Below, one piece after another: positions 61,784 to 64,000 of a DNA stretch of 64,000 nt. The notes under the pieces were generated by a model. That model worked only from the letters and a program-made list of their open reading frames with translations, searched no databases and was not told the DNA's origin. The stretch is taken from assembly GCA_934463115.1 (NCBI GenBank), contig CAKSIN010000002.1:62001-126000 (forward strand). Direction: 5' to 3'. Origin of the DNA: an uncultured Clostridia bacterium (GTDB taxonomy: Bacteria > Bacillota > Clostridia > UMGS1810). The first letter of the stretch is position 1, and each line of letters opens with the position of its first letter. The translations under genes and the position numbers were made by a program.

Positions 61784-63804
61784 ACGATTTGATAGGAACT
61801 GTCCTCGGCGGCAGATATGAAATACTGGAATTGGTAGGTAAGGGCGGCATGGCATATGTATATAAGGCACGCTGCCATCTTTTGAACCGTATTGTTGCGG
61901 TAAAAGTACTGCGAAACGACCTTGAGGGCGGCGATGAATTTATTGAGCGGTTCAACACCGAAGCGCAATCGGCAGCAGGACTTACGCATCCGAATATTGT
62001 GTCAATATACGATGTGGGCAAGGATAAGGGATATCATTATATCGTTATGGAATATATAGACGGTATAACTCTTAAAGAATATATTCACAAAAAAGGTAAA
62101 ATCGGATATCACGAGGCGGCATATATTGCATCGCAGATTTGTCATGCACTTGAGGCGGCGCACGAAAAGAATATTGTTCACCGTGATATCAAACCGCATA
62201 ATATAATGATTACGTCAGATAACCGTGTTAAGGTTACGGATTTCGGAATTGCAAGAGCAAGCAGCAATGCGACAATGTCAGTCGGTGACGTCATTCTCGG
62301 TTCGGTGCATTACATATCGCCCGAGCAGGCACGCGGCGGATATGTTGACTGCAAATCGGATATATATTCTCTGGGAATTGTGCTGTACGAAATGCTCACA
62401 GGACGCGTCCCGTTTGAAAGCGAATCACCTATTGCGGTGGCAATGAAGCATCTTGAAGAAAAACCGATTCCGCCGTGTGAAATAGATCCGTCTATTCCGC
62501 CCGAATTGCAGGAAATTGTGCTTAAAGCCATATGCAAAGAAACGAGAAATCGCTATCAGACAGTATCGGCATTCTGCAGCGACCTTGAGGCTATCATGCC
62601 GCAGCTTGAAGATGCAGAGAACGAAAATGCGGTAACCGGTGCGTCTGATGATACTATGCCGATAAATATTTCCGGAGCATCAGATAACAGCGGTGCAGAT
62701 GACACGGCTGATGAAACGGGCGGCAATGGCGGCACAGATGACGAATATGATGAAGAATACGACGATGATGATGACGAAACAGATGACGGAAAGAAACATT
62801 CGGTTGTAAATACTGTTTTTGCAGCAGTGCTTATTGCCCTTTTGGTTGTCGGCGGAATTTCGCTCGGTGTTACCAAAGTGCTGTATCCGGATTTGCCGAT
62901 ATTTAATCTGTTCAGTAACAAAGATATAAAAGTGCCGAATTTTGTGGGCAAGGATTATGACGAAGCGGAAAAGACAGCCGACAAGTGCGGACTTGTGCTT
63001 GAGGTTGGTGACAGAATTACAAGCGCCGAACCCGAAAATACCGTCGTTAAGCAGAACACGGCAAAAGGACGCAAGGTAAAGAAAGGCGAGACAATTCTTG
63101 TGTATGTCAGCAGTGGCCCCGAGGATATAGATACCGAAGAATATATCGGAAAGAATGCCGATGATGTGATAAGTGAACTTGAGGAAATGGGATACAAGGT
63201 TACCGTTAAAAAGAAATCCGATACCGATGTTGCCGAAGGATGCATCATCAGCATGAAACAAAACGGTTCCAAAATAACAATTAATGTCAGCAAAGGTCTT
63301 GACGGTGTTGAAATTGTTGTTCCGAACTGTGTCGGAAAGACAATTGACGCTGCCGAAAAACTGCTTGACAGCCATTCGCTCACACTGGGTAAGGTGGAAT
63401 ATGTGGAGAGCGATATATACAATCCTGGTACGGTTATAAATCAGGATATTTCAAGCGGCGAGACTGTTGATGCCAAAACGAAAATTAACTTAACCGTTGC
63501 ACGCAAAAAAACTGATTCAAAGGACGACAAAACAACCGACAGCGAAAGCACCGGCAGCAGTACACACACAAATACAAAAACTCTTTCGATATCATTGCCG
63601 ACAGACCGCAGCAGTGTTGCGGTAAAGGTTGTGTCAAAACCTGTGGGCGGCGGAAGCGAATCGGTTGTATTCCCCGAATCCACAATAAACACATCGGAAC
63701 GTCCGGAAGTTGTGCTGAAAGTATCGGGTACAGGCAAAAACGAATTTACAATTTATTTTGACGGGGCTGTTGCCTCAAAGAAAATAGTTGATTTTTCCGA
63801 ATAA
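61780..63804 (+). CDS. prkC: PASTA-domain Ser/Thr protein kinase (PrkC/StkP)
   Basis: 674 residues. The kinase domain (about 1-270) has GKGGMAYVYKA, VAVKVL (K42), HRDIKPHN (D136) and DFG (154-156). A very acidic linker (about 285-338) follows, then one membrane helix (about 345-366). Three extracellular PASTA domains come next (about 384-450, 451-506 and 507-575), which sense muropeptides or lipid II. A Thr/Ser-rich stretch and an extra beta domain (about 590-674) end the protein. It controls wall growth and, in spore-formers, germination. Confidence 0.95.
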   Translation: MNDLIGTVLGGRYEILELVGKGGMAYVYKARCHLLNRIVAVKVLRNDLEGGDEFIERFNTEAQSAAGLTHPNIVSIYDVGKDKGYHYIVMEYIDGITLKEYIHKKGKIGYHEAAYIASQICHALEAAHEKNIVHRDIKPHNIMITSDNRVKVTDFGIARASSNATMSVGDVILGSVHYISPEQARGGYVDCKSDIYSLGIVLYEMLTGRVPFESESPIAVAMKHLEEKPIPPCEIDPSIPPELQEIVLKAICKETRNRYQTVSAFCSDLEAIMPQLEDAENENAVTGASDDTMPINISGASDNSGADDTADETGGNGGTDDEYDEEYDDDDDETDDGKKHSVVNTVFAAVLIALLVVGGISLGVTKVLYPDLPIFNLFSNKDIKVPNFVGKDYDEAEKTADKCGLVLEVGDRITSAEPENTVVKQNTAKGRKVKKGETILVYVSSGPEDIDTEEYIGKNADDVISELEEMGYKVTVKKKSDTDVAEGCIISMKQNGSKITINVSKGLDGVEIVVPNCVGKTIDAAEKLLDSHSLTLGKVEYVESDIYNPGTVINQDISSGETVDAKTKINLTVARKKTDSKDDKTTDSESTGSSTHTNTKTLSISLPTDRSSVAVKVVSKPVGGGSESVVFPESTINTSERPEVVLKVSGTGKNEFTIYFDGAVASKKIVDFSE

Positions 63805-63816
63805 GGAGCAGCGCAG

Positions 63817-64000
63817 ATGCATGGAACAATTGTAAAGGGAATCGGCGGATTTTACTATGTCCGCACACAAAGCGGTGTTGTTGAATGCCGCGCTCGGGGA
63901 AAATTTCGCAGCAAAAAATTGTCACCTGCCGTAGGCGATAATGTTGTAATCCGTATCGGCGATGACGGCACGGGAAGTATCGAATCAATAGACGAACGAA
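63817..64000 (+). CDS. rsgA: Ribosome small-subunit GTPase RsgA, 3' end outside window
   Basis: Only the first 61 codons are present. MHGTIVKGIGGFYYVRT starts the N-terminal OB-fold RNA-binding domain, ending here in ESIDER. The GTPase domain is beyond base 64000. ATG 63817 follows AAGGAGCA. The prkC-rsgA order is standard in Firmicutes. Confidence 0.92.
   Translation, partial: MHGTIVKGIGGFYYVRTQSGVVECRARGKFRSKKLSPAVGDNVVIRIGDDGTGSIESIDER

Overview
The window looks like a chromosomal segment from a low-to-moderate-GC, Gram-positive, spore-forming member of the Clostridia. Three things suggest this: Firmicutes-type housekeeping neighbourhoods (yicC-remA-gmk-rpoZ-coaBC-priA-def-fmt-rsmB-rlmN-stp-prkC-rsgA and uppS-cdsA-dxr-rseP), a SpoVT orthologue, and surface proteins with S-layer-homology (SLH) domains. 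The mix of SLH proteins, pectate-lyase-like beta-helices and a YesMN/LplB-YtcP sugar-uptake module would fit a plant-glycan-degrading gut Clostridium (a Monoglobus-like organism is one possibility). That placement is inference only.

Layout. 1-6.0 kb: isoprenoid and phospholipid genes (uppS partial, cdsA, dxr, rseP), then xpt and ribonuclease J. 6.0-6.5 kb: a truncated WYL-type regulator. 6.65-16.4 kb: a well-delimited operon. It opens with a consensus promoter, a GEMM-I cyclic-di-GMP riboswitch and an intrinsic terminator, and it ends at a strong terminator. It encodes a VTC-domain protein, a DUF4956 membrane protein, CotH, a membrane-anchored glycosidase-like protein, a HEAT-repeat membrane protein, a processive GT2 synthase and a transmembrane EAL phosphodiesterase. 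I read it as a c-di-GMP-controlled exopolysaccharide or surface-glycan assembly system. 16.5-17.6 kb: debris of a conjugative element (sigma-factor and relaxase fragments).

17.7-19.2 kb: spoVT and a DeoR-family repressor on the minus strand. 19.3-25.4 kb: a divergent operon of an EEP-family phosphodiesterase, an archaeal-type glycerol-1-phosphate dehydrogenase (AraM-like), two FAD-dependent oxidoreductases and an SGNH esterase. 25.5-28.6 kb (minus strand): a YesM/YesN two-component system. 28.8-50.6 kb: a long plus-strand locus with an LplB/YtcP/lipoprotein oligosaccharide ABC importer (no ATPase gene here), a secreted protein with two tandem copies of a LamG-like domain, an SLH protein carrying a third copy, a second SLH-like protein, two large beta-helix proteins, and two leaderless glycosidases (a COG3934/GH5-like enzyme and a GH36/raffinose-synthase-like enzyme). 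This suggests capture and cutting outside the cell, import of oligosaccharides, and finishing in the cytoplasm. 50.7 kb: a small alpha/beta-hydrolase esterase with its own promoter. 51.4-64 kb: the conserved housekeeping operon, whose genes mostly overlap or nearly touch, ending inside rsgA.

Start codons were chosen by Shine-Dalgarno spacing and family N-termini, so many differ from the longest open frame. No tRNA, rRNA, CRISPR array or intact insertion sequence was seen.
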